A DNA stretch of 64,000 nt from VRUE01 sp963730315 (GTDB taxonomy: Bacteria > Actinomycetota > Thermoleophilia > Solirubrobacterales > 70-9), in contig CAVSRD010000009.1 in assembly GCA_963730315.1 (NCBI GenBank), forward strand, positions 1 through 64,000, given 5' to 3'. This document shows, in pieces, positions 44,872 through 52,796 of the stretch. The notes beneath the pieces were generated by a model. The model did no database searches. It worked only from the letters and a program-made list of their open reading frames with translations, and was not told the origin of the DNA. Made by a program: the position numbers and the translations under genes. How positions within the stretch are numbered: position 1 is the first letter of the stretch; the number at the start of each line of letters is the position of its first letter.

Positions 44872-45204
44872 TCAGAGTCCCGGCAGGCCGCCGAGGCCGC
44901 CGGTGATCCCGCCCATCTTCGAGCCGGCCAGGTCCTGGGCGGCGCGCAGTGCCTCGTTGACCGCAGCCTGCACCATCTCGGCGAGCAGCTCGGCCTCCTC
45001 GGGATCGATCGCCTCGGGATCGATTGCGATCTCGCGCAACGTCATGTCGCCGCCCATCTTCACCTTGACCATGCCTCCGCCGGCGCTCGCCTCGACGACT
45101 TCGTCCTTCAGCTGCTCCTGCGCCTGCGCCATCTGCTGCTGCATCTCCTGCGCCTGTTTCATCAGGGCGTTTACGTCGAAGCCCCCGGGTCCTCCCCTCG
45201 CCAT
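44872..45204 (-). CDS. ybaB: YbaB/EbfC nucleoid-associated protein
   Basis: 110 residues. Helix-rich N-terminus (MKQAQEMQQQMAQAQEQLKDEVVEASAGGGMVKVKMGG) and the conserved ITGGLGGLPGL-type tail identify the small DNA-binding dimer YbaB. It overlaps no gene but sits 3 nt from dnaX and 66 nt from recR. The gap to recR contains a stretch similar to the dispersed repeat. Confidence 0.93.
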   Translation of the reverse strand: MARGGPGGFDVNALMKQAQEMQQQMAQAQEQLKDEVVEASAGGGMVKVKMGGDMTLREIAIDPEAIDPEEAELLAEMVQAAVNEALRAAQDLAGSKMGGITGGLGGLPGL

Positions 45205-45207
45205 CTC

Positions 45208-46815
45208 CTAGCCAACCTCCTCAGCGTCGAACTCGCTCTTGATCTTCTCCACCAGCGCCTCGTGGTCGACGCCCTCCTCCTTGGCCTCCGGCGCCGCGTC
45301 GCCATCGAGCACTACGTAGACGGGGCGAAGCGTCTGACCCAGCACGGCCTCCAGCGCCGCCACCAGCTGCTCCCGCTTGTCGGGCGCCTCCGCCTTGCGC
45401 TTGTTGAAGGTGTGCGCAGCGGGGAACCCAACGGTCACCGTCCGCTCCTCCGCATCGACTGCGACCGGCCGCGCACCCTCGAAGGACGCGGCGAGCGCCG
45501 GCGTTGCTTCCAGCAGCTTCTCGAGCACGACGGGCCACACGCTCGTGAGCTGCCCCAGATCGAGGTCACTGCCGCCCTCGGGAGGATCATCGGCCGGAGC
45601 GTCCTCTGCCGCGGGTGGGCCCCCTGCGGCGACGGGATCCGCGGCCGGCGGCGCCTCCGCCCCTCGCTCCAATCGCTCGATGCGACGAAGCAGCCCCCCG
45701 GTAGAAGGATCCAGGTCGGGCCGGGCCGCCTTCAGCAGGGCGATCTCGACCGCCATGCGGGCGTCGTCGCCCTCGCGGACGGCGGTGAGAGCCGCCGAGA
45801 GCTCGTCGATCGTGCGCACGAGCGTGGCCGGGGCGATTGCCCGGGCCTGGGCGGTCAGCCTTCCGGCGTCCGTGGCGGTGACGACGAAGGTGTTGGGGAC
45901 CTCGCCGATCGTCTGGGTGACCAGCAGGTGGCGCAGGTGGGCGAGCAGGTCGCGGGCGAACTGGGTCGGGTCCCGCCCCGAGCGGGCCATCCCCTCGACC
46001 TGCTCCAGGACCCCCTTCGGATCCTCGGCGAGAACCGCGTCGACGGCGCCGAACAGGAGCTCCGCGTCGGCCGCGCCAAGCAGCTCCAGCACCGCATCGA
46101 GGCTGACCCGCGGCCCGCCGAAGGAGACCAGCTGGTCGAGCGTGCCGAGCGCGTCGCGGAAGCTGCCCGCGGCGGCGCGCGCGATCGTCGCCACGGCGCC
46201 GTCGTCGACCTCGATCCCCTCCGACGCCGAGACCCGCTCCAGTACCTCGGAGATCTGCTCCAGCGAGGGGCGCTGGAAGTCGAAGCGCTGGCAGCGATCG
46301 GCGATCGTCGCCATCACCCTGTGAGCCTCGGTGGTGGCGAGGACGAAGACGGTGTTCGGCGGCGGCTCCTCGAGCGTCTTCAGGAAGGCGTTCCACGCCT
46401 CCTTGGTCAGCATGTGCGCCTCGTCGAGGATGTAGACCTTCCAGCGGCCGCCCGCCGGGGCGTAGGCGACCCGCTCGCGCAGGTCGCGGACGTCGTCGAC
46501 AGAGCGGTTGGAGGCGGCGTCCATCTCGATCACGTCGACCGAGCTGCCGGCGGCGATCGTCAGGCACGACTCGCACTCCCCGCAGGGGGTGACGGTCGGC
46601 CCACCGCGCTCGCAGTTGAGCGAGCGGGCGAGGATCTTCGCCATCGAGGTCTTGCCGGTGCCGCGCGAGCCGACGAACAGGTAGGCGTGGTGGACCTTGC
46701 CCTGCTCGACCGCGTTGCGCAAGGTGCGCACCACGTGCTGCTGGCCGACCACCTCGTCGAAGGACCCGGGGCGGTGGCGGCGGTAGAGGGAGGTCGAGTC
46801 GCTGGACGTCGGCAC
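45208..46815 (-). CDS. dnaX: DNA polymerase III subunit gamma/tau
   Basis: 535 residues from a GTG. AAA+ clamp-loader domain with Walker A GSRGTGKTSMAK, a four-Cys zinc module (CERGGPTVTPCGECESC), Walker B LDEAHMLT, sensor region (ATTEAHRVMATI) and domain III. The C-terminal part (about 370-535) is the tau-like extension contacting polymerase. No slippery frameshift heptamer was noted. A TACACT box (46823-46828) stands 7 nt from the GTG, implying a leaderless dnaX-ybaB-recR mRNA. Confidence 0.96.
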   Translation of the reverse strand: MPTSSDSTSLYRRHRPGSFDEVVGQQHVVRTLRNAVEQGKVHHAYLFVGSRGTGKTSMAKILARSLNCERGGPTVTPCGECESCLTIAAGSSVDVIEMDAASNRSVDDVRDLRERVAYAPAGGRWKVYILDEAHMLTKEAWNAFLKTLEEPPPNTVFVLATTEAHRVMATIADRCQRFDFQRPSLEQISEVLERVSASEGIEVDDGAVATIARAAAGSFRDALGTLDQLVSFGGPRVSLDAVLELLGAADAELLFGAVDAVLAEDPKGVLEQVEGMARSGRDPTQFARDLLAHLRHLLVTQTIGEVPNTFVVTATDAGRLTAQARAIAPATLVRTIDELSAALTAVREGDDARMAVEIALLKAARPDLDPSTGGLLRRIERLERGAEAPPAADPVAAGGPPAAEDAPADDPPEGGSDLDLGQLTSVWPVVLEKLLEATPALAASFEGARPVAVDAEERTVTVGFPAAHTFNKRKAEAPDKREQLVAALEAVLGQTLRPVYVVLDGDAAPEAKEEGVDHEALVEKIKSEFDAEEVG

Positions 46816-46822
46816 CGAAGCC

Positions 46823-46828
46823 AGTGTA
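46823..46828 (-). promoter_or_regulatory. -10 box of dnaX-ybaB-recR, leaderless
   Basis: TACACT on the minus strand, followed by 7 nt and the GTG start of dnaX at 46815. Confidence 0.45.
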
Positions 46829-46837
46829 TCTGCGGTG

Positions 46838-46881
46838 GCGGGGCGCCTTTCTCGGGATATGCGCCGGACAAGGCGCCCCGC
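46838..46881. repeat. 12-bp inverted repeat in the dnaX / membrane-protein divergent gap
   Basis: GCGGGGCGCCTT (46838-46849) and its perfect complement (46870-46881) enclose 20 nt. The structure sits in the 99-bp gap between divergent genes, between their two -10 boxes, and could be a regulator site serving both. Confidence 0.55.
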
Positions 46882-46914
46882 GACGGGTCGGGCGCACCGA
46901 ATAGCGTGCGGTCG

Positions 46915-48342
46915 GTGCCAAGCCGGGCTCGCAATTGGTTGACGCCGATCGCCTGGGTCGCCGCCGTTGCGACGATCCTGCTGCTCTTATTCCCGCTCGG
47001 CTTCCCCAACTACGACACGATCTACGCACTGGTCTGGGGACGGGAACTGGCGCACGGGATGAGCCCCGACTACGGCGCAGCCCTGCCCCCCACGCCGCAC
47101 CCGCTCGCCGACCTGCTCGGGCTGGTGACGACGCCGCTCGGCGGCGGGGCGATCGGCGTCACGATGGCGATCGCCTACGCCTCGCTCGGCCTCGTCGCCT
47201 ACCTCGTCTACCGGCTCGGCGCGCGCTGGTTCGACCGTCCGATCGGCGCCGTCGCGGCGCTGTTCGTCCTCACCCGCGCCCCCTACCTCTCGAACGGCCT
47301 GCGTGCCTACGTCGACCTCCCCTACATCGCTCTGTGCCTGGGCGCCCTCGCGATCGAGACGAAGCGCCCTCGCGCCGGCTGGCCGGTCCTAGCCCTGCTT
47401 GCGCTCGCCGGCCTGCTCCGCCCCGAGGCCTGGCTATTCGCCGTCGCCTACTGGCTCTACCTGGCGCTCAGGGGGCGGCGCAGCCGATCGGAGCTGGCAT
47501 GGCTCGCGGCGCTCGTCCTGGCCGCGCCGATCCTCTGGGCGCTGTTCGACTGGATCACCGCCGGCAGCCCGACCTACTCGTTCACCGGCACGCGCGAGAC
47601 GGTCGACACGCTGTCGCGTCGGACCGGCCCGGTCGACCTCGTCCTCTACGGCCCCCGGGCGCTCGGGGAAGTGATGCAGTGGCCGGGGATGATCGGCGCC
47701 GCCGGGGGCGTCGTCCTCGGCTTCGCCTGCCTGCGCCGCCGCTCGACGCTCGGCATCGCCGCCTCGGCCCTGGCGCTCGGCGCGTTCGCGCTCCTCGCCT
47801 GCGTCGGCCTCGCGATCATCGCCCGCTACGCGATGCCGGCGACCGCCGTGCTGGCGATCTTCGTCGCCCTCGCCCTGCTCGGCTGGCGGCTGCTCGAGCC
47901 CGGCCACCCCTGGCGCCGCCCCTGGCAGGCCTTCGCCGCCGTCGTCGCCCTGATGTTCGTCCTCTGGCTGCCCAACCAGTGGGACCTCGACTCGACGGTC
48001 CACCGCGACCTCTCCAACCAGGGGACGATCGAGCGCGACCTCACCGACCTCGTCGACGCGGGTGCCTTCGAACCGCTGTGCGGGCCGATCGCCGTCCCCA
48101 ACCACCGCGCCATCCCCCGCCTCGCCTTCGGGCTCGACATAAGGCCGACCGAGGTCGTCAGCGCAACCGAGCGGCGGGGCGGCGCGCCCCGCCCCGGCTA
48201 CTTCCTCGATCCCGCCAGCCCCTTCGTCATCCACAACTTCATCCTCGACCCCAACGACCCGACCCGCTTCTCGCTCCAGGTCCCGCCGGGCTTCCGCCCG
48301 GTCGCCCGCAACCGCTCCTGGAAGCTCTACCGGGATTGCTGA
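46915..48342 (+). CDS. Multi-pass membrane glycosyltransferase-like protein (GT-C type)
   Basis: 475 residues, about 10-11 helices and a C-terminal soluble domain. The first loop (FPNYDTIYALVWGRELAHGMSPDYGAALPPTPHPLADLLG) has a possible catalytic Asp in NYDT and the proline-rich pattern seen in GT-C enzymes and their homologues of unknown function. There is no recognised sugar-nucleotide site. The GTG at 46915 is favoured: TAGCGT (46902-46907) ends 7 nt before it. A GTG at 46906 is an alternative. The next gene, an ABC ATPase, follows at 26 bp. Confidence 0.7.
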   Translation: MPSRARNWLTPIAWVAAVATILLLLFPLGFPNYDTIYALVWGRELAHGMSPDYGAALPPTPHPLADLLGLVTTPLGGGAIGVTMAIAYASLGLVAYLVYRLGARWFDRPIGAVAALFVLTRAPYLSNGLRAYVDLPYIALCLGALAIETKRPRAGWPVLALLALAGLLRPEAWLFAVAYWLYLALRGRRSRSELAWLAALVLAAPILWALFDWITAGSPTYSFTGTRETVDTLSRRTGPVDLVLYGPRALGEVMQWPGMIGAAGGVVLGFACLRRRSTLGIAASALALGAFALLACVGLAIIARYAMPATAVLAIFVALALLGWRLLEPGHPWRRPWQAFAAVVALMFVLWLPNQWDLDSTVHRDLSNQGTIERDLTDLVDAGAFEPLCGPIAVPNHRAIPRLAFGLDIRPTEVVSATERRGGAPRPGYFLDPASPFVIHNFILDPNDPTRFSLQVPPGFRPVARNRSWKLYRDC

Positions 48343-48368
48343 CGCCACCGCCGTGCAAGCATCAGGAA

Positions 48369-49259
48369 ATGGCGGCGATCGAGCTCCGTGGCGTGGTGAA
48401 GCGGTTCGGCCGGATCGTCGCGGTCGACGGGCTCGACCTCGAGGTGTCGGAGGGCATCTGCCTCGGGCTGCTCGGGCCGAACGGCGCCGGCAAGTCGACG
48501 ACGATGCGGCTGCTGACCGGCCAGGCGCTGCCCGACGCCGGCGAGTTGCGGGCGCTCGGGCACGAGCTGCCCGGCGACTCGAAGGCCGCCCGGGCCGAGA
48601 TGGGCGTGGTGCCGCAGCTCGACAACCTCGACGTCGACGTGACCGTCGAAGACAACCTGGCCGTGTTCGCGCGGCTCTACCGGGTGCCGAACGTGGGCGT
48701 CGCGGTCGACCGTGCGCTCGACCTGGCGCACCTGCAGGCGCGGCGGCGCGATGCGGTCGACGAGCTCTCCGGAGGGATGCGGCGCCGCCTGCTGTTCGTC
48801 CGCGGCCTGATTCACGAGCCGCGCCTCGTCCTGCTCGACGAGCCGACTGTCGGCCTCGACCCGCAGATCCGCACCCAGATCTGGGCCCTGATCGACGAAC
48901 TGCGCTCGCGCGGCACGACGATCCTGATGTCCACCCACTACATCGAGGAGGCCGAGCGGCTGGCCGACGAAGTGGCGGTGATGGCGGACGGCAAGGTGAT
49001 CAGCCGCGGCCGTCCGGCCGAGCTGATCGCCGCGCACGCCGGCCGCGAGACCGCCGAGGTCTACGCGCCGCCCCAGCGTCTCGCCGAGGTGCGGCTGCGC
49101 GCCGAGTCGGTCGGGCTGCGGGTGCGCCCCGCCGGCCCGGCGGTGGCGATCGTCGGCTCGGACCGCGCTGAGGACGGCGCGATTCCCTCCGACGCGGTGC
49201 GGCGCGCCGCCTCGCTCGAGGACGTCTTCGTGCTGCTCACCGGCGAGGAGGCGGAGTGA
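48369..49259 (+). CDS. ABC-2 exporter ATP-binding protein (NodI/DrrA type)
   Basis: 296 residues. Walker A GPNGAGKST, signature ELSGGMRRRL, Walker B LVLLDEPTVGLD and the switch His in STHYIEEAERL. A C-terminal extension of about 80 residues follows the ATPase core, as in daunorubicin/NodI-like proteins. It pairs with the overlapping permease gene (GTGA). The ATG has AGGA close before it. The exported molecule is unknown. Confidence 0.94.
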   Translation: MAAIELRGVVKRFGRIVAVDGLDLEVSEGICLGLLGPNGAGKSTTMRLLTGQALPDAGELRALGHELPGDSKAARAEMGVVPQLDNLDVDVTVEDNLAVFARLYRVPNVGVAVDRALDLAHLQARRRDAVDELSGGMRRRLLFVRGLIHEPRLVLLDEPTVGLDPQIRTQIWALIDELRSRGTTILMSTHYIEEAERLADEVAVMADGKVISRGRPAELIAAHAGRETAEVYAPPQRLAEVRLRAESVGLRVRPAGPAVAIVGSDRAEDGAIPSDAVRRAASLEDVFVLLTGEEAE

Positions 49260-50044
49260 CCGAGACCAGGACCCGCCTGCGGCGGCTGGAACCAGCCGCG
49301 CTGGGCGGCGTGATGAGCCGCGAGGTCGCCAACTTCCGAACCTACTGGCGGGGCACGACCTTCTCCAGCCTGCTCGAACCGATCGTCTACCTGCTCGCCT
49401 TCGGGCTTGGCCTCAGCGCGACTCTGGTCGACGAAGTCAACGGGGTCCCCTACGTCCAGTTCGTCGGCACCGGCATGGTGGCGACGGCGGTGATCTTCTC
49501 CAGCGCCCTGCCGGCGATGTTCGGCACCTTCGTCAAGCACCGCTTCCAGAACACCTACGACGCGATACTCGCCGCGCCGGTCGACGTCGAGGAGCTGGTC
49601 AGCGCCGAGATGCTGTGGATCGGGCTGCGGGCCAGCATCTACGGCTGCTTCCCGCTGCTGGTCACGATCGCCTTCGGCCTCGACCCGGCTCCCGGGATGC
49701 TGCTCGTGCCGCTCTTCTGCTTGTTCACCGCCCTGGGCTTCGCCGGCTTCGGCATCGCGATGGCGGCGATCGTCGCCAAGATCGACCAGTTCAACTACGT
49801 GACCGCGCTGTTCGTCACGCCGCTGTTCCTCGTCTCGGGCGCCTTCTTCCCGATCTCCGGCCTGCCCGAGGGCGTCCAGATCGTCGCGCAGCTCAACCCG
49901 CTCCACCAGCTGGTCGAGCTTGTGCGCGGCGCCGCCTTCGGCTTCGACTGGGTCGACCTGGTCCGCTTCTCCTCGCTCGTCGCCTTCGCCCTGGTGCTGT
50001 GGCGCGTCGCGGTCAACCGGATGGAGGCGAGGTTGATCGACTAG
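49256..50044 (+). CDS. ABC-2 type exporter permease (NodJ-like)
   Basis: 262 residues from a GTG overlapping the ATPase stop codon. Six hydrophobic helices; conserved features NFRTYWRGTTFSSLLEPIVYLLAFGLGL and LFVTPLFLVSGAFFPISGLP match the NodJ/ABC-2 permease family. With the upstream ATPase it forms a complete half-transporter pair, probably assembled as a dimer. Substrates of the family are polysaccharides, lipids or drugs. The next gene starts 26 bp downstream with its own promoter-like box. Confidence 0.93.
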   Translation: MTETRTRLRRLEPAALGGVMSREVANFRTYWRGTTFSSLLEPIVYLLAFGLGLSATLVDEVNGVPYVQFVGTGMVATAVIFSSALPAMFGTFVKHRFQNTYDAILAAPVDVEELVSAEMLWIGLRASIYGCFPLLVTIAFGLDPAPGMLLVPLFCLFTALGFAGFGIAMAAIVAKIDQFNYVTALFVTPLFLVSGAFFPISGLPEGVQIVAQLNPLHQLVELVRGAAFGFDWVDLVRFSSLVAFALVLWRVAVNRMEARLID

Positions 50045-50055
50045 GCGCGGCCGGG

Positions 50056-50061
50056 TAGGCT
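50056..50061 (+). promoter_or_regulatory. -10 box before the DUF-like membrane gene
   Basis: TAGGCT, 9 nt before the ATG at 50071; no ribosome-binding site. Confidence 0.4.
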
Positions 50062-50070
50062 GCCGCGGCC

Positions 50071-51042
50071 ATGTCAGGTGGCTTCAAGCGCTCGGCGCTT
50101 TTCGGCCTCATCGGCGTCTTCGTCGTAGCCGCGATCGTCATCGTGATCGCCACGCAGACCGGGGGCGGCGAAGCGAATCCGAGGACGACCTACGCGCTGA
50201 TCTTCGGCGTGATCGCGATCTTCCTCGTCGTCCTCTTCGCCCTGCAGCGCGCCGACCTGAACCGGGTCTCGGGGGCCGACGCGCGCGGCAGCGCCCGCGG
50301 CGCGGCGGAAGGCGGGCGGCAGATCGAGAACCCGACGATGATGGCGGAGCCGGCGCTCTGGGCGGCGATGGCGGTGGGTCCGATCGACTCCGACGCGATC
50401 AAGGCGCGGGGGCAGATGTGGGAGGCGGGGCGGCGCAGCCAGAACCTGGCGATGCTGGTCGTGCTCCTGATCCTCCTGACCGTCCCCTCGATCTACCTGC
50501 TCGAAAGCTTCGTGCCGCTGCTGATCGGCGGACCGCTGATCGTGATCGCCGCGCTCTGGGGAAGCATCCGCGCGCTGATGCCGGGCGGCGAGCTGGACCG
50601 CGGCTACGACAACGTCGGCAAGGCGATGGCACCGCTTGGACTGGAGGTGACCGAGCAGCCGAGCGTCGACATCGAAATGATCGAACCGGTCTCCGGGCGG
50701 CACGGGCCCCGTGTGCGCGGCGCCCTGGTCCTGAGCGGCGAGCGCAACGGCCGCCCGATCACGGTCCGCCTCGGCGGCAGCGAGAAGGCCGGGACGAGCG
50801 AGGTGACGATCGCGTCGCTCGCCCCCGAGTTCGAGGCGAAGTCGCGCGACGGCCGGGTGCGTCCCGGCGACGGCGCGCCCGGGGCGATCGCAGCGGCGCT
50901 GGCCGAGGTCCCCAACTCGACCCGCTGGAAACGGGTCGCGGTTAAGGGCGGGCCCGCCGGCATCGTGGTCGCCCGCAAGGGCGGCGAGCAGTCCGACTGG
51001 CTCTGCGACCTCTGGCTCGCCGAGCGCCTCGCGGCGTGCTGA
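50071..51042 (+). CDS. Membrane protein of unknown function
   Basis: 323 residues. Two helices near the N-terminus (about 8-28 and 42-61), a polar region, two more helices (about 128-168), then a soluble domain of about 150 residues with a beta-rich pattern (VRGALVLSGERNGRPITVRLGG). I do not recognise the family. It overlaps by 7 nt the CASTOR/POLLUX-like gene, so the two are translationally linked and may act together. Confidence 0.7.
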   Translation: MSGGFKRSALFGLIGVFVVAAIVIVIATQTGGGEANPRTTYALIFGVIAIFLVVLFALQRADLNRVSGADARGSARGAAEGGRQIENPTMMAEPALWAAMAVGPIDSDAIKARGQMWEAGRRSQNLAMLVVLLILLTVPSIYLLESFVPLLIGGPLIVIAALWGSIRALMPGGELDRGYDNVGKAMAPLGLEVTEQPSVDIEMIEPVSGRHGPRVRGALVLSGERNGRPITVRLGGSEKAGTSEVTIASLAPEFEAKSRDGRVRPGDGAPGAIAAALAEVPNSTRWKRVAVKGGPAGIVVARKGGEQSDWLCDLWLAERLAAC

Positions 51043-52475
51043 GCCGGGCGACGCAGACGACGGTCGGCCGCCTCGTCCTGCTCGTCTCGGCGGTGGCGCT
51101 GGTGGTCCTCGGCAGCGCCGCCCTCGCGCACCTCGTCTTCGACCTCTTCGGCAGCTTCGGGGCGGCCCTCTGGTCGGCCGGCCTGCACCTGCTCGACCCC
51201 TCCAGCCTGCAGGACGACAGCGGCGCGGGGGAGCGGATCGTGGGCCTGATCCAGGTGGTGACCGGGCTGGTGCTGCTGGTCGGCGTGCTGTTCACCCTGG
51301 TCGCCGAGTCGGTGGGCAGCTCGATCGAACGGCTCGGCCGCCACGACCCGCCGGTCCGCGCCCGCGGCCACGTGCTGATCATCGGCGGCGGCGACTTCCT
51401 CGCTCCCGCCGCCGGGGCGCTGTCCCTGGCCGCCGAGGTCGGCGGGCACCGCAAACGGGTCGTCTTCCTCGCCCCGGAGGACGCCCGCCAGGGCCGTCGC
51501 CAGCTGCTCCGCAGGCTGCGCGAGCAGGCCGACCAGATGAGGGTCGACCTGGTGATCGGCGAAGCCGGCGAAGAGTCGGGTTTCGAGCTGGGCGCCGCTG
51601 CGGCTGCGGCGACGATCCTCGTGCTGCCCACCGGCAGTGGCCCGGTGATCGCGGAGGCCGCCGACGTCGAGGTCATACAGACCGGCCTGGCTCTGAGCGA
51701 ATACCTGGGGGAGCACGGCGCGGACCCCGACGTGCGGCTCCTCTTCCGGCGCGGGCGAAACGTCGACGCGGTCTGGGAGATGATGCCCCCCGGCTGGGAC
51801 GCGGTGGTCGGCGACCGGATCGTCGGCGCGATCGTCCGCTACGCGATCACCGGCTTCGGCGAGATGTCCGACCTCGAAGCGCTTCTCGACCCCTACCGGA
51901 CCGGGGCCGACCTCCGAAGCCCGAACCGGGCCTGGGAGAAGGCGGCAGCCGAGGAACGCCCACTGCGGCTGACCATTGTCGGCTGCGGGATCAACACGCC
52001 GGCGCTGCTCGAAGACCTGGCCGAGGCCGGCGCCGAGCGGTTCGCGGTGACCATGCTGGCGGCGCGGCAGGCGTTCGAAAACTACCTGGGCCGGGCCGAC
52101 CGGGCGGGGATCGAGCTGGACTTCAGAGAGGTCTCACCCGCCGACCCCGAGCTGCTCCAGCGGGCGCTCGAGCGCGCCGCACCGGAGGTCGCCATCGTCT
52201 CGCCGAGCCCGTCGAGCTGGGACTTGCACAACTCCGACGCCGAAGCGACCCTCGCCCTCCTGCACGTGCTGCGGGCGCTCGGCCCGGACACGCCTGTGCT
52301 CGGCGAGCTCTTCCTACCAAGCAGCGTCGAGCGGTTGCCGACGGCCGACCCGCGGCTGCTGCCCTTCTCCGGCTTGCAGGCGATCTCGGCCGCGATGGCG
52401 CTGACCGTCTTCAACCCGGAGCGCGCCCGGGAACTGGAAGCGGCGCTGGAAATCGAGCAAACCGGGCGGGGGTAG
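51036..52475 (+). CDS. CASTOR/POLLUX/SYM8-like ion-conductance protein
   Basis: 479 residues from a GTG inside the upstream gene's end. Two to three helices at the N-terminus (about 12-35, 65-85) are followed by a Rossmann-like domain (HVLIIGGGDFLAPAAGALSLAAEVGG) and a second nucleotide-binding-like half (PLRLTIVGCGINTPALLEDLAEAGAERF). This arrangement resembles RCK-type gating domains of plant CASTOR/POLLUX channels and their actinobacterial homologues. The pore filter is not identifiable by eye, so channel function is inferred. It ends 8 bp before the SRP RNA 3' end. Confidence 0.72.
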   Translation: MLSRATQTTVGRLVLLVSAVALVVLGSAALAHLVFDLFGSFGAALWSAGLHLLDPSSLQDDSGAGERIVGLIQVVTGLVLLVGVLFTLVAESVGSSIERLGRHDPPVRARGHVLIIGGGDFLAPAAGALSLAAEVGGHRKRVVFLAPEDARQGRRQLLRRLREQADQMRVDLVIGEAGEESGFELGAAAAAATILVLPTGSGPVIAEAADVEVIQTGLALSEYLGEHGADPDVRLLFRRGRNVDAVWEMMPPGWDAVVGDRIVGAIVRYAITGFGEMSDLEALLDPYRTGADLRSPNRAWEKAAAEERPLRLTIVGCGINTPALLEDLAEAGAERFAVTMLAARQAFENYLGRADRAGIELDFREVSPADPELLQRALERAAPEVAIVSPSPSSWDLHNSDAEATLALLHVLRALGPDTPVLGELFLPSSVERLPTADPRLLPFSGLQAISAAMALTVFNPERARELEAALEIEQTGRG

Positions 52476-52483
52476 TCGAGAGA

Positions 52484-52758
52484 GTGGACCGTGCGCCCGC
52501 CTTCGAAGCGAGGTCTCCAGGCGTATCCGTCGCGTTTGGCTCGAGTCGGGCTTGCCTGCGGCACCCGCGGCTTCCGCTTAAGGCTGCTTCCTTCCGGACC
52601 TGACCTGGTTCGCGTGCCTACGTCGCGCAGGACCCGGCCGTCAACACCGCCTGCGGCGAACCGACCCCGAAGGCCAGCCCCTCAGAACGGATTTCGGCCC
52701 CGCTAGAGCGGATTGCGGGTTACAGGGCACCGCTGATTCCCCGCCTAGCACGGTCCAC
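52484..52758 (-). ncRNA. ffs: Signal recognition particle RNA, large Bacillus-like form with Alu domain
   Basis: The minus strand contains the SRP54-binding apical hairpin (CAGGTCCGGAAGGAAGCAGC, plus-strand 52583-52602). The 5' part matches the Alu domain of large bacterial scRNA: the CCCTGTAACCCGCAATCCGC segment (52708-52727) followed by TCTAGCGGGGCCGAA. The ends pair perfectly: GTGGACCGTGC (52748-52758, 5' end) with GCACGGTCCAC (52484-52494, 3' end), giving about 275 nt. A TAGGAT box at 52764-52769 precedes it by about 5 nt. It binds Ffh to target proteins to the membrane. Confidence 0.9.
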
Positions 52759-52783
52759 AAGGGATCCTACCTGTCCCGGCCAT

Positions 52784-52789
52784 AGGATC
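52784..52789 (+). promoter_or_regulatory. -10 box of the CPA2 antiporter gene
   Basis: TAGGAT ends 7-8 nt before the TTG at 52797. It is the plus-strand partner of the SRP promoter on the other strand, which overlaps this region. Confidence 0.4.
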
Positions 52790-52796
52790 ACGCCCC

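Noticed and set aside
44197..46914. Very long plus-strand frame leading into the membrane glycosyltransferase-like gene
   Set aside because: It is antisense to recR, ybaB and dnaX; coding signal begins only at 46915.
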